From NCBI GenBank assembly GCA_958299035.1, contig CATQJL010000316.1:44575585-44639584 (forward strand): 64,000 bases of DNA, in the 5' to 3' direction. Positions within the stretch are counted from its first letter, which is position 1; each line of letters opens with the position of its first letter. The notes beneath the pieces are model-generated. The model worked only from the letters and a program-made list of their open reading frames with translations, was not told the origin of the DNA and searched no databases. Shown piece after piece: positions 1-11,039 of this stretch. The position numbers and the translations under genes are program-made. The DNA is from Cylicocyclus nassatus (lineage: Eukaryota > Nematoda > Chromadorea > Rhabditida > Strongylidae).

Positions 1-391
1 TACTTTTCCATAATATAGGCATCTTCTCATCATCCATTCTTGAACTCTTGCTTTCTCAACCTCACTTTCAAAAAGGGATGGAGTCAAATATGTTTTTAGA
101 CTATCAAAGGGCTAATTTTTCTATACTTTTATGAAGAAAAATTCATGCAAAGTCCCAAATTAGGAGCCATTTTTGTCAAGCAAGAAAATTTGTTTCAATA
201 CACCGTTACAAAAATACAACGTATCTCCACACCTTTTGTAAGAAGCAAACCCAAAAAAAGTTACGCACCTTGCTACAATTTCTCTCCCTAATATTATACT
301 TCGCAAATTTTGCAAAAGAAAAGCTAGTGGGCCCACTCTATGACACACTGCCTCTCAAAATTATATATTCTTACTACTTGAAGTCGACTCA

Positions 392-539
392 CTAAGGCCC
401 GAATGCACTAACATCCCTGCGGCGAGGGGAGCGACGTCCCCAATGATGTAAAAGTCGTAGCGGCGTCCGCACGCGACCCCTTCATAATGGGGGATGCCGC
501 TCCCCTCGCCGCAGGGATGTTAGTGCATACGGCCCTAAG
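392..539. repeat. Fold-back MITE with GC-rich arms
   Basis: The outer parts are inverted copies of each other: the left arm starts CTAAGGCC and runs through GCACTAACATCCCTGCGGCG, and the same sequence returns inverted near 505-538. The arms are about 40-50 bp and nearly perfect, with a GC-rich centre. No coding potential. The superfamily is not identified. Confidence 0.7.
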
Positions 540-716
540 ACTAATTAAAAAACCAGGGTCGGTAGTAATCTGGTCGAAACTCCGAGTTTGAAGCTCCGTG
601 TTAACTCAGAAATAACTCTGAGTTCCGCTTTCGTAATTCCGAATTCCAACTTTCAAGCTCGGAGTTTTGCTTTGAGGAGCTGTTAAGCACTTTGCTGCAA
701 AAGCGACGTCAAAGTA

Positions 717-780
717 GGGACTCGATCCTGTATGGTCTAGCGTAAAGATCCTATCACTAAACCGCTAGACCATGACACAC
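717..780 (-). repeat. tRNA-like (SINE-type) segment
   Basis: On the minus strand the sequence has an A-box-like TGGTCTAGCGG (762-772) and a B-box-like GGATCGAGTCCC (717-728) at tRNA-like spacing. A normal acceptor stem and anticodon arm are not convincing. It is probably a tRNA-derived repeat or tRNA pseudogene carried within the TIR element rather than a working tRNA. Confidence 0.4.
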
Positions 781-1029
781 CCATGAACCTTAAAATTGCT
801 TTGCCATAATGTACTCACTCATTCCATTAACAGCAGGTCAAAAAAAGTTATACCAAAGCCTCACTCATTTCCATTTCTATCGGGCAGTTCATCACGAGGA
901 TTAGTCTTTTGCGCAGCTGAAAGCTTCAAACAATAGAGAAAGCGGATGGCATACGCAATGATAAGAATTGACTATTAGGATTTGCGCACAGAATAAATCC
1001 TCCGGGCAAAGTCTGCCCTTCCATGATTT

Positions 1030-1440
1030 CGGCTCACTTACCGTATAGCTACCGTAACCGTTCCATATGTCACCAGCGTATGTAGCTAATAGATTGTCAG
1101 TAATCTGCATCCCGAATAACTCCAGTGTACCAAATTCGGCTAATTCCGCCGCTTTAGTTCAGCTACCGTAAACCTACCGTAACCCCGTCAGATGACACCA
1201 CCGTATAATCTGCATGTCATATTCGTTATCGGCGCCCCGAATAACCCCAGTGTACCAAGTTTCGATCAGTTTCGTGATTTTCTCCTATCTACCGCAAACC
1301 TACCGTAACCTCGTCAGATGACACCACCGTATAATCTGCATGTCATATTCGTTATCGGCGCCCCAATAACCCCAATGTACCAAGTTTCGATCAGTTCTGT
1401 GATTTTCTCCCATCTACCGTAAACCTACCGTAACACCTCT
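1030..1440. repeat. Tandem array, about 126-bp unit
   Basis: The marker CTACCGTAAACCTACCGTAA (with small changes) recurs near 1165, 1290 and 1416. Between the markers the same text recurs, including GATGACACCACCGTATAATC and TACCAAGTTTCGATCAGTT. There are about three units plus a more diverged partial unit at the left, inside the 553-1949 element. Confidence 0.8.
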
Positions 1441-1949
1441 ACATGACCCCTTAGTGAAAAATGGGTACCATATGCGTGACCAGCGCAAAGAATAACCCCT
1501 GGGCCAAGTTTTTACAAAATTTCAAAATTTTGTAAATCACTGCGTACCACGATACCCCCATCATGCCTGCTTAAACTACGAGCAAAATGTACCCCGGAGA
1601 GTGTTTTAGCTGCCCCTCTTTTTTTGCGCGCTATTTCTCTTTCTCTGACCAAACTCAGAGTTATCTCTGAGTTCCACGATAGACTGGAACGCGCATCAAA
1701 CTCAGAGTTGTTGCAGACATTAGTTGCGCGTTTGGTGGCGTGTTTCTTGTGCAGGACGATTTGGACAATGTTGCTCTACTAGGAACAAACTAAGTGTTAA
1801 GGAGAATCCTGCCATATCATCGCTTTCCGGATTTGATCTGTTCAAACACCTGTTAAAGGGGTCAAAAAGTTGCGCGTTAGCTCAGAGATAACTCAGAGTT
1901 AACTCTGAGTTATAACTCTGAGTTTCGATAGGTTTACTACCAACCCAGG

Positions 1950-2820
1950 TATTTCTGGATTCACTCTGTTTCAACTTGTTCAAGTGAATTCTTAAATTGC
2001 TGAACCAGGACGTGCTAAACGGCAATAGTAAATAGTGTTAACAGTCTTTTCAGATACTTTTTCCTCATCCATTTCTTTCCCCTTCCATGCTCCATATCTC
2101 CGTCGGCTGGTTTATATAGCGGGCATCAAAATGAAAAGTAACCGCGGCAGAACCATTTTGCTTGTCATTTATCCAAAACTGCAAGAAAGCTCGTTTGGCA
2201 TCGTTTTATTTGCACTATACTCTACGCTCAAACTTTTTTCGCAGATATCCAGTGATAAATGATGAAAGAGTGAGAGTGACCAAATCGACTTTATGCCTCT
2301 TCTAGAATTGGAGCGAAAGCTTATTAGAACGAACGCGCAATCGCAGAATGAAGCAATGTACATATTGGCCCGTAATAACCCCTCCACAGTCAAATGACCT
2401 AAGCGGTTCCTTTCAGATGAAATCCGTAAGCTAATCTTACGACCCTCTTCTCCAGTGTCAGAAGAATGCATGCTGTGCTGACAGCTTAGCGGCCGTCAGC
2501 TGCCCGCTACTACCTGAGCTGCCTGCCAAAAGAGGAGCCGTCGCCGGTGGCTCGGCTTATGCAGACAGTGTGTTTGCAAAAAGACGCAGAGTAAAAATTT
2601 TTAATTTGCTAGTGAGCAACTTACGGAATGGCATAATTTTGCGGACAAAATGTGCGAAACTGCACAGTTAGAGGCGCATATGAACAGGAAAAACTAATGA
2701 ACGAGTTGCAGAAAGTAGGATTCCAAGCTTTTTTATTTATCTCGCTGAGGTTATCTCGATCAAATCTTCATTTTTTCAGAAAGTACTCAAACTGCAATTC
2801 ATATCTCTGTTCACCTTCCA
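1950..2820. other. No recognisable feature
   Basis: The stretch contains short open frames on both strands, but none has recognisable protein similarity, codon coherence or splice signals. I see no clear repeat structure. Confidence 0.4.
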
Positions 2821-2829
2821 AAACTCCTT

Positions 2830-3163
2830 GTTTGCCTGGCAAGCTCCTTAGAGGCAGTGGCTCGGCAAATCTCAACCTAGTCAAATTTGCGCTTACCTGG
2901 GGTTATTCGATACGCTGATCCCGAAAATCCGCTTCTGCTTGAAAGCGGCGAAAATAAGATTTTCAATGCCCTTCCCTTTCGAATTGGACGAGTGGAGCAA
3001 GGCCGGCAAGCTAAATCGTTGCAGGACCCAGTAGTTATAGCGTTGCGGCGGGCAGCCTCCAATGGTGAGAAAGAAATTGCCAACTCGTCCAGACGCGTGT
3101 AAGATTGGCCTGCGCGTGTAAGTTTGAGAGCGATTTTCTCGGCAGGGAAAGCATGCTGTGCAA
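2830..3163. repeat. Dispersed repeat, copy A
   Basis: This segment matches 54610-54930 over its whole length with modest divergence, for example TTACCTGGGGTTATTC, CCCTTCCCTTT, TCGTTGCAGGACCCA and GCGGCGGGCAGCC. The copy is interrupted at 3164 by a mobile element and resumes at 4717. Open frames here are by-products of the repeat. Confidence 0.75.
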
Positions 3164-4708
3164 TATACTTGGGTCTGAATCGAATAGAAATTCGATCATT
3201 CGAATAAAACATTCGAATATATTCGTATTCGAAATTCGATATTCGGAGTTCCTCTGTTTTCGAATAAAATTCGAAACTCGAATAATCCAAAAACAGGGTT
3301 TCGAATATTATTCGAAAACTCGAATAATCAAAAAACGAGGTTTCGAATATTATTCGAAAACTCGAATAATCAAAAAACGGAGTTTCGAATAGATTTTATT
3401 CGAATGTTTTATTCGAATGTTTATTCGAATTCGTATTCGAATGAACTCCGTATTCAAATTATTCGACTTTGTTGCAGAGCCAACTGCTAAGTATCAAGCT
3501 CACTTCGTCCGCGTTCTTTTTCGCAAAACTCGGTAATGCATCTTTTGCAACCGTTATGACCTTTGAACTGTATGGAGAGTCGCATTCTTCCAACTGCTTG
3601 CGACAGTAAAAAAATCATATGTGGATTTCAAATGATGCTTTTTCGATCAATGACATTGTTCGCACAGCTATTGGCACCAAATCAGCAAAAAAAAAAGCCA
3701 TAAAACAAGCTCATGTTCCGAGTTCATATATTGAAAATGTTTTAAAATGCCTGTTTTTCTTTCTTTGCATTGCTCATGCCTGTGGTACGCAAAGTTCACA
3801 CTAGTGAGCACTTTTGCTCGCATAAGTTACACTGCACAACTGCCTCTATTCGCTACCTTAGAGGTTTTATGCGAGTTGGTGTATTTTGAGTAAACAGCAT
3901 CGCAGTTGTAGTGGAGGATTAGACGGTTACGACCGCCGTACGCGATTTGCCAGCTACGAGATGTCTTCATAACGTCAGCTTACCACAAATGTTTACCGCG
4001 TACAACTTTCTAGCTTCTAGAATAAGTTTTGGACAATCTGACTATTGCCAAACCACGTCGCCGCTGAAATGCCTGCAGTATGCCCGGGGCTATAGGGGCA
4101 TTCGTGCTCGCTTCGCGGAATATTCGAATTCGATTTTTTGAGAAGTTTGCGCTGGGGGCTGGAAGTTGGTACAAGGGGGTAAGTGCGGAAGCCGGTTATG
4201 GATAAAACCTTACTTTATATATTTTGTCGATTTTTGGAAAATCTTGAGCTACGAGGTTGGGAGTTGGTACAGGGGGTATATGAGGATGCTGTTCAAAACC
4301 GAAATCTATTTTATCCATTTCAACATTTTTGGAGAATTTTGAGCTAAGAGTTGGTATAGGGGATACGAGGGTGCTGATTATGAATGGATCGGCTTTAGCC
4401 AAATATGTCGGCAAGTTTGAGATGTGTTTGCTCTAGTTATTCGATAAATCATTCGAATATTTATTCGAAATTCGACTTCCAATGTTCGAATAAATTCGAT
4501 ATTCAATCATTCGATATTTTTGATTTTCCGAATATATTCGAAATTCATTCATTCGAGAATTTTTTAATCTCGAATTTATTCGATATTCGTTTATTCGAGA
4601 TTTCTTATTTTCGAATTTAGTCGATATTCGTTTATTCGAAATTTTTTCTTTTCGAATTTATTCGATATTCATTCATTCGATGAAAAATTTTCGAATTACC
4701 CAAGTATA
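3164..4708. mobile_element. hAT-like non-autonomous element with 8-bp TSD
   Basis: The element starts TATACTTGGGT and ends with the exact inverse ACCCAAGTATA. It is flanked on both sides by the perfect 8-bp direct repeat CTGTGCAA (3156-3163 and 4709-4716). Both subterminal zones (about 3177-3475 and 4435-4697) are packed with TTCGAAT/ATTCGAA words. The interior includes a stretch related to the Helitron repeat units (about 4140-4400). No transposase is recognisable. An 8-bp duplication is typical of hAT elements (established knowledge), but the termini are not classic hAT ends, so the family is inferred. Confidence 0.8.
4140..4400 (+). repeat. Diverged Helitron-type units inside the hAT-like element
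   Basis: Three diverged copies of the 'GGCTGGAAGTTGGTACA' motif are spaced about 100 bp apart. They match the unit that forms the arrays in the Helitrons at 26677-27093 and 41403-42585. Likely an old Helitron fragment nested within the other element. Confidence 0.5.
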
Positions 4709-4799
4709 CTGTGCAACCGGGAGTGTGTTTACATACTTAGACGATAAGGAACCTACGGCGTTAAAATCCTGAGTTATTGGATTTTGCCGATCCACCGCC

Positions 4800-4945
4800 T
4801 TTAACAGCGACCGCTACTGAGTGACCGCTGTCAAAGATTGCCTCGACGATATAGCAAAAATTGTTGCAGTACCCAATCTCGAACCATTGCGCTGCCGCGT
4901 GTTTCACACTAGTTTCAACCATTTGACCAAACCTACACAAACACT
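4800..4945 (-). repeat. tRNA-derived SINE-like copy
   Basis: On the minus strand there is an A-box-like TGGTCAAATGGTT (about 4917-4929) and a B-box-like GGTTCGAGATT (about 4878-4888). The copy at 7290-7395 is organised in the same way. A full cloverleaf is not evident, so it is called a tRNA-derived repeat. Confidence 0.5.
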
Positions 4946-5099
4946 ACAACTGTTTTTTCTTTTACAGCCCGGCAGTTACGTTTACAAAACGATCTGCATC
5001 CGGAGCGATGGTCGCTTGATACCGCCCTGAGGCGCCGTGAGATCGAATTTGACCCGCCGCAGAGGAGATGCACTGATGGGGGGGGGGGGTACTACGGGC

Positions 5100-7270
5100 C
5101 TCTTTACAGCGGATGTAGCGACTTACAGAAGATCAAATATTTGACTGGAATATGAATCATGCATTAAATTTGTATGTATTTAATATTTTTAATATTCTGA
5201 AAATCAAAAACGATTTTCAAAGCATTAAAAATGAGAAGAGATTTGCAAACAACTTTGTTGAATCAGATATCTCAAGGTTCGCCCTTAAAACTATTAATAT
5301 CCTCTAAGATTCCTCCACGTGATAGCTAATCAAAACGAGTTTCTCTAAGTCCTCCTCGGAACAACTGATCATTATGTTTTCATTCAACAAATCTCGTTTG
5401 ATATTTAGATGCTCTTTTCACATCCTTTCTAATAACGGCTTGAACTGTCTTTATCTGCTGAAATTTCACAGAAGTCGACACTCGCACTCAAACCAATAAT
5501 TGGTTGCAATCATTTTCGTGGTAGGAAATTCAAGGACGCAAATGAACACTCTCTTGTGGACTTTGTTATATTATATTTCTCAAAATTATTCTCTTTTTCA
5601 AGCATCGAGATGGGTAATTGGACCACTTTATGATAAAAAGAATCTTTTAAAAATGCCAAAACTTAATTTTGTAAGCATGGAAGTAGGACATCTTATTGAT
5701 GCTTTTTGTAAAAACGCTCAGCTATTCAATACAAAACAATACAAAAAAATTATAAGTTGGAATAAAGGCCCTAGCACAAATATTCTCAAACACGGTGAAA
5801 AAATTCAAAATTCCTTGTATTGCTTTTTTGCACTTGCATTATCTGATTGCAGTTACAATGTAAGCATGTCATCAGCCATATCAATGAAACTGAATGAGAT
5901 CATGGTTTGTTTAATTTCGAACTACAGAAAAGAAATTTTTTTATCGTTTTCTCCTCTCTGATATGTATGCAAATGTATCATGTTGCGAAAGCATTAGTAC
6001 TTCAGTGGTCTCTAGTTGTTATTATTTTTTTGATTTTCAATGGTTTTAGTGCGCCTGTGAATGACAAATAACTAATACATACCGAGTTATGGTCAAAGCA
6101 AAAATTTGCAAGACATGGTTCATTTTGTACCAGCCTTTAAACTACACATATTTGAATGATAAGATGTAAATTAAAGTGAGTTTTCAAACCAAGTAACCTA
6201 AATCTTTTAGCAACTTTCCTCTCTACACTGCAGGACATTCTATTACTTTTCAGATGTCTGAAGTATGCCCCCAGCATATTTTGCATTAATAGTCATTCGA
6301 AAATCAGGCGAGCAAAAATGAAGAGTGCTCGATTGTTAGCGCTTGTGAGAAATGCACAGCTCCACGAACATGTCGGATGAGCTGCAGTTGAATCATGCAT
6401 GCTTTCCTCTTCGGGATAACAATGGAAACTCACCTTTTCGAGCTCGAAGAAATGTGGAATATTGTAGAGAAAGCAGATTACCATTATACAAGTGCACGTC
6501 ACTTTTGCACGCCTGGATTAAGCGTCATAAAGATACCAAAAATAGAATTTAAAAAGTTACCTTGGTGTACAATAGAGCTGCCGGACGGATTCCGGTAGGA
6601 CAACGGCTATGAAGCAGTCCACAGCTGCAGCTACACAGAAGTATACTGACGATGTTTGAAAGACAGCCGCTATTGGGAACACTATAGGTGCCCCAGTGAC
6701 ATAAGCCCATGCTAGCACTGCAATGACTCAAAATGAAAATGCATGCTTTGACCCGTAATAAAGATTGGTCGTAGTTAGTTAATCTAAACCGCGGCCACAT
6801 TTGTGAGTCATAAGCTCAATCGCTCTTACTATAAGAATACAGCATGACCTCGCAAGTGAAAATCCGGTCAGCTGCCGCGGTGATCGCACCTCACTTTGTC
6901 AACGTTTGTTTTGAGTTGATTCTATGCAACCGTGTGCAAACGAAGAAAATCGGAGAAAATGCGGTGGGTTGCTCGCGAGTTATAGCGCACTTCTTTTGTA
7001 ACGCTGGGGTACAAAAACGCGCTAAATTGCACAAATTTCCTCTTCATAATGAATGATGAAAGATGAACGGCTGATTGCAGCCAGAAATGCAAGAAGAAAG
7101 GTTTTTTGCTTCTGTAGCAGGGATTACGATCTTAATAGCTTCATGGAAAAATTTCTTCATTCACTTTATTATATTCAAGTTTCAGCAATTTCTTCAAGAT
7201 TCATATCGACATAGTCGTAACTTTGTTCTGCCCATCCATATGCAAGGAATTTTTGATGGAGGTCATCGTT
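5100..7270. other. No recognisable feature
   Basis: AT-rich sequence. The longest open frame (5500-5961, +, 153 codons) has no family resemblance, no obvious splice context and biased low-complexity composition. A short G-run lies at about 5079-5089. Confidence 0.4.
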
Positions 7271-7395
7271 AATTTTTTTGATAGTGGCCTCTATCAAAGA
7301 GAGCCCGACAGTACAGCAAAGATGGTGTCGCTAGCCGGTCTCGAACCATGGCCTTGTGGGCTGAATTGCAAACTTATCCATTTGACCAAAGCTTG
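7270..7395 (-). repeat. tRNA-derived SINE-like copy
   Basis: On the minus strand there is an A-box-like TGGTCAAATGGATAAG (about 7373-7388) and a B-box-like TGGTTCGAGACC (about 7337-7348). It shares the layout and words of the copy at 4800-4945. Confidence 0.5.
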
Positions 7396-7939
7396 AGTTT
7401 ATTTATATGTTCATTTATTCATTCATTCATTTGAATGCGCCACAAGCGCGCCATAGTGTCGGGTTAGTAATTAACAGATTCTTGAAAAAAAATCAGTGTT
7501 TGTAGTACAAAAACACAGAAATAAAAAGGTTTAACGCAGAAAAATAAGAATGCTTTTTTGAGACCATTCGCAGGTTCACACTCTAATGAAAGATAGAGCG
7601 CATGGATGAACTATCAGAAGCGCTGCCATAAAGAATACTGAGTCTGCGCATGCCACCCTCGCTGACCAGCAAGCGACCAATATTAAAGGAGTATGACGGA
7701 GATACTATGAAAAGGGGATGCTAGCGCAACAAACCAGGCAACCCTTGCACGACCAAACATACTGAATGAGCCATAAACTCAATAGGAAAAATGGAAATAA
7801 GCTCGGTAAAAAAATATATTCGGCAGTTTCCTTAGGCTAGCCATAGCTACCAGGACAAAAAGAAAACTTAGACCTAAAACACGACAAATATGTCTCAGTC
7901 ATCGAACTGAACTGCTGGTGTCGTAAGTTACTAGTTTTC

Positions 7940-8310
7940 GTTATCGATCATCGGTTTCATCGATTTTTATCGATTTTTTGCAAAGTTTGAGCTACGAGGC
8001 TGGAAGTTGGTATGGGGGTGGGGTAAGAGAGCATCCTGATTACTAATACACAATTAGTTTTAGCAATTATCGATTGTCTTAATCAATTTTAACAATTTTT
8101 TTGCAAAGTTCTAGCTACAGCGCTGGGATTGGGCACACGGGGGTAAGTGAACTTGCTGATTACGAAAGCATAGTGGAGGCAAAGTACTTGTATAGGGGTG
8201 ACCGTGGCAGAGGAATGCTGTGCGGAAATAAGGCGTACTGATTTCTATCCATAGTGTATTGATAGAGCCGGGCGGAGCCGAGTGTGCCACTTAGTATGTT
8301 CTACTATAAT
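7940..8310 (+). repeat. Degenerate Helitron-family fragment
   Basis: ATCGATTTTTATCGATTTTTTGC is followed by two diverged 'GGCTGGAAGTTGGTA' units about 120 bp apart. Near the end, GAGCCGGGCGGAGCCG resembles the hairpin before the 3' end of the intact Helitrons. An exact CTAG terminus is not preserved. Confidence 0.5.
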
Positions 8311-8539
8311 CGTTTTGCTCTTTGTCATGAAAACGAAATCTAGTTGATGACTCCAGTTCATCTGTGCTGTACTCTAGGTATGACATCCTTTGAAATGCAG
8401 GGTAGCGTACAGATCGTAGTCAACCGTTGGCTCTTGTTTAGTAGTTCAGCCTTCCAGAGTAGATTTCTTTCGGTTTCAAGAAACATCTATTGTTATGATC
8501 ACGTATGCACCGTGCCCAGCCTAGCTGTGGCGCTTCTTT

Positions 8540-10360
8540 AGAACAAAGCATTTTTTTCTTTGTCGCATAGTGACTTGAGGACAGCCTTATCCTATTTCCC
8601 TACAAAAACTTTCCCCATAGTGCCAAAAAGAGCTGGGCAGTAGAAACTCCCCCCCCCCTCCCCCCATAGACTTATTTGGACGTCCGATCGTCTTTCTTTA
8701 CGTTGTGACGTCTTGAAGGGGTTGGTATAGGTCAGTTACCAATGAAGCTTCTTTTGCCTTTTGGCAGTTTTTCAAGAAGCCGAAAAATGAGAGAAAACAG
8801 CTTCATGTTGAGACGAATAAATGCCTTTCAAAAAGAATATTTAGCTTTTTGATGGTGTAAGCATCTTGCCGCAAGTCATCCCATCTCAAGGAAACAATGC
8901 AAACGCGTGGAGCAATTTAATAATTGGCAGCAATATATGCGACCAAGGAAATAATTACCTGTACCTTTGTGAAACTCCCGTAAGCATTTCCCCTTCTCTT
9001 CCCTTTTCGCCAGAAAACAGCAAGCACTTCGCGGGGATGAACGACTTGTGCATGAAAAATCTGTCCTTATCAATCAAAACACACATTCATGGTAGCCTAT
9101 CTGCGGTGGTTCTTTTTTTTCTACCATCTAATATCGGCGATAGCTGCTTCAGTTCAAATCTTGCACCTACAATTGGTATAAGTATTAGATGGGTGCAAAA
9201 GTTTTTTATATTCTGAATCCCTCCTCAACGATAGAGTTACGAAAATTACACTCATTATATTTGGTAGAGTGTCTTTGATATGTCCACGATAGGTAAGTGG
9301 TGATGCAATAACACTATTGCTAGATTTTTCACAATGAGAACTTCCGGCGTGTTGTTTACTAGCACGTCCATTATTTTAAGATATCGGTTTATCTGTTTAC
9401 TCAACTCAACGTGTGTTCTTTTTGCTTTGAACATTTCATTGTGTTTTCTCCCACATTTGCCTCTTCGACCCCCCCCCCCTCTCTGACCCTGAATATACGA
9501 CCCCCAGTGTGGCCTGCCACCCCACGCTTGACCCTGATGACAACTTGGAAGAGTCCAGCATAGACTTGCATGTGGTTCGCAGATCGTACTGTAGTTGAAA
9601 AATATCAGCGGAAATCGAGATGGCGCGTCCGCATCGGGAGAGGTGGGGGTCTCGGTGGCTTGTCGATCTTGAAGGGAACACTCTAGACTGAACTGAATAT
9701 TGCCCTCGTGGCTTCGTTTCTCTCTCTCTCTCTCTCCCTCTCAAAATGTTTTAATCCATTCTTAGTTGAATTTCCACTTTGCGAAAATGGACTCATCGAA
9801 ACTAATCGGTATGTTCTTGTGCGGGTGGTAGTATGTCGAGTGACCGCACCAAAGAAACTAACTGACGCCGAAGCGAAGTTGCTGAACAGTAGAATTTCAA
9901 TTCAGTGGTAGCCGAGTGTGAAGTTTCTAGTGCTGATTCCATAGAGCCACAGCTGGCTTCGAGAGCTCTACAAAGAATTGCAATCTGCTAAGATCGCTTC
10001 CGTAGTTAAAAACGGTAGAGGAGCCAAAAACGCTGCGCAAATCTTGGAATTGGGGGGAGGGGGGAAGGGATTAACGCGGAATTGGAACCGCAGACCCTTA
10101 AAAGAAGTATTAGAGAGAAGATGTTGTCTCGGATGACTCCGTACAATTTCAAGGATCCTGCAAATGTGATCATTCTTTGAATGATGAAAAATTAGAGCGC
10201 CGACAATCGCAGATACCGAACATCTCCTAACTTCTCGAACTCTCCACAATTTGTGTTTTGGTTGTGCAAAAAATTTTCGAATTGTTTTGGAGACGCGAAA
10301 CTTTTTAAATACTTATATTTTTGTAATACGAATCTCGATTGATGCTTCCATGCAATATTA
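8540..10360. other. No confident gene; simple repeats
   Basis: Holds C-runs (8651-8665, 9470-9480), a TC microsatellite (about 9719-9740) and, at about 9465-9536, a segment ending CACGCTTGACCCTG. That matches one end of the transposon at 27498-29016, so it is probably a solo element end. The open frame at 8866-9216 (+) is open on both strands and not assignable. Confidence 0.4.
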
Positions 10361-10585
10361 TTAGGTTGATGCATGATTCCTACACTAAAATATCGGCATA
10401 AATACAGGCCGCAATAGTACATATTTCTTCCATATCCTGAATAGTTTCTGATATAGTTCTTGATAGAGCAAAGTTTTGTTGCAGCTTCGTTCCAAGCGAA
10501 GACTGAAGCCAAAAACGAAAAAGATCCTAGATCCCAAAAAGCCAAGACAAGATTGAAAGTCAAGTTTAAGAGAATCCTTCAAAAA
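10361..10585 (-). mobile_element. Mariner 3'-end fragment
   Basis: TTAGGTTGATGCATGATT at 10361 matches the mariner terminus TTAGGTTGRTGCAAAA and follows a TA. Reading inward on the minus strand, a short frame (10385-10582) ending in tryptophan/lysine-rich residues resembles the C-terminal end of mariner transposases. The second terminus was not found. Fragmentary. Confidence 0.4.
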
Positions 10586-11039
10586 TTCTAACGCTCACGC
10601 ATTGGCATTTCGTTCAAGACATTTCTCTATGCACTTACTGTACTTTTTTCTCAGCCAGAAATTGAAATAACGAAGTATTCCATGTTTTTTTTCCAAAACA
10701 ACTCTGAGATGTCCTGGCACTGACATTGTATACCACAGGACTTCAGAAGCTTGGGTGTGTGTTTTCACCTTTCTACAACAGCTGTTTTATGAGAAATATT
10801 ATATTTTTGGCAACTAACAAGAATGGATAGGGACAGGGCCCAACACGAGGTGGCGTTTGAGAATTTTGAAAACGAAGTCCCCCTGACATTGCACAAGATT
10901 TCGAGATACCTCAGACGATTATGAGATACCTTTTGTGGTGTTTGTAGAAGTGCTGCTAATAATCTGCAACGAACGATGAATGAATGGAAGTCAAGAGTAG
11001 ATAAGAAAAATCGGAGATGAAACATCAACACGTGAAAAA

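Larger units (their letters stand above)
553..1949. mobile_element. Non-autonomous TIR DNA element (1.4 kb)
   Basis: The left end CCAGGGTCGGTAGTAA and the right end TTACTACCAACCCAGG are imperfect inverted copies, followed inward on both sides by clustered AACTCAGAGTT/AACTCTGAGTT palindromic words (about 565-690 and 1650-1925). The core holds a tandem array and a tRNA-like segment. No transposase was seen. A clear target duplication is not visible, so the superfamily is open. Confidence 0.6.

Noticed and set aside
717..780. A functional tRNA gene
   Set aside because: A- and B-box-like motifs are present, but the acceptor stem and anticodon arm do not fold convincingly and the segment lies inside a transposon.
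2877..3290. 137-codon minus-strand frame
   Set aside because: It crosses the boundary between a dispersed repeat and the inserted element at 3164, so it cannot be an ancestral protein.
5500..5961. 153-codon plus-strand frame
   Set aside because: AT-rich composition, no family resemblance, no flanking exons or start context.
8866..9216. 116-codon plus-strand frame with a possible donor
   Set aside because: The opposite strand is open over the same stretch, no acceptor or similarity is convincing, and no partner exon was found.
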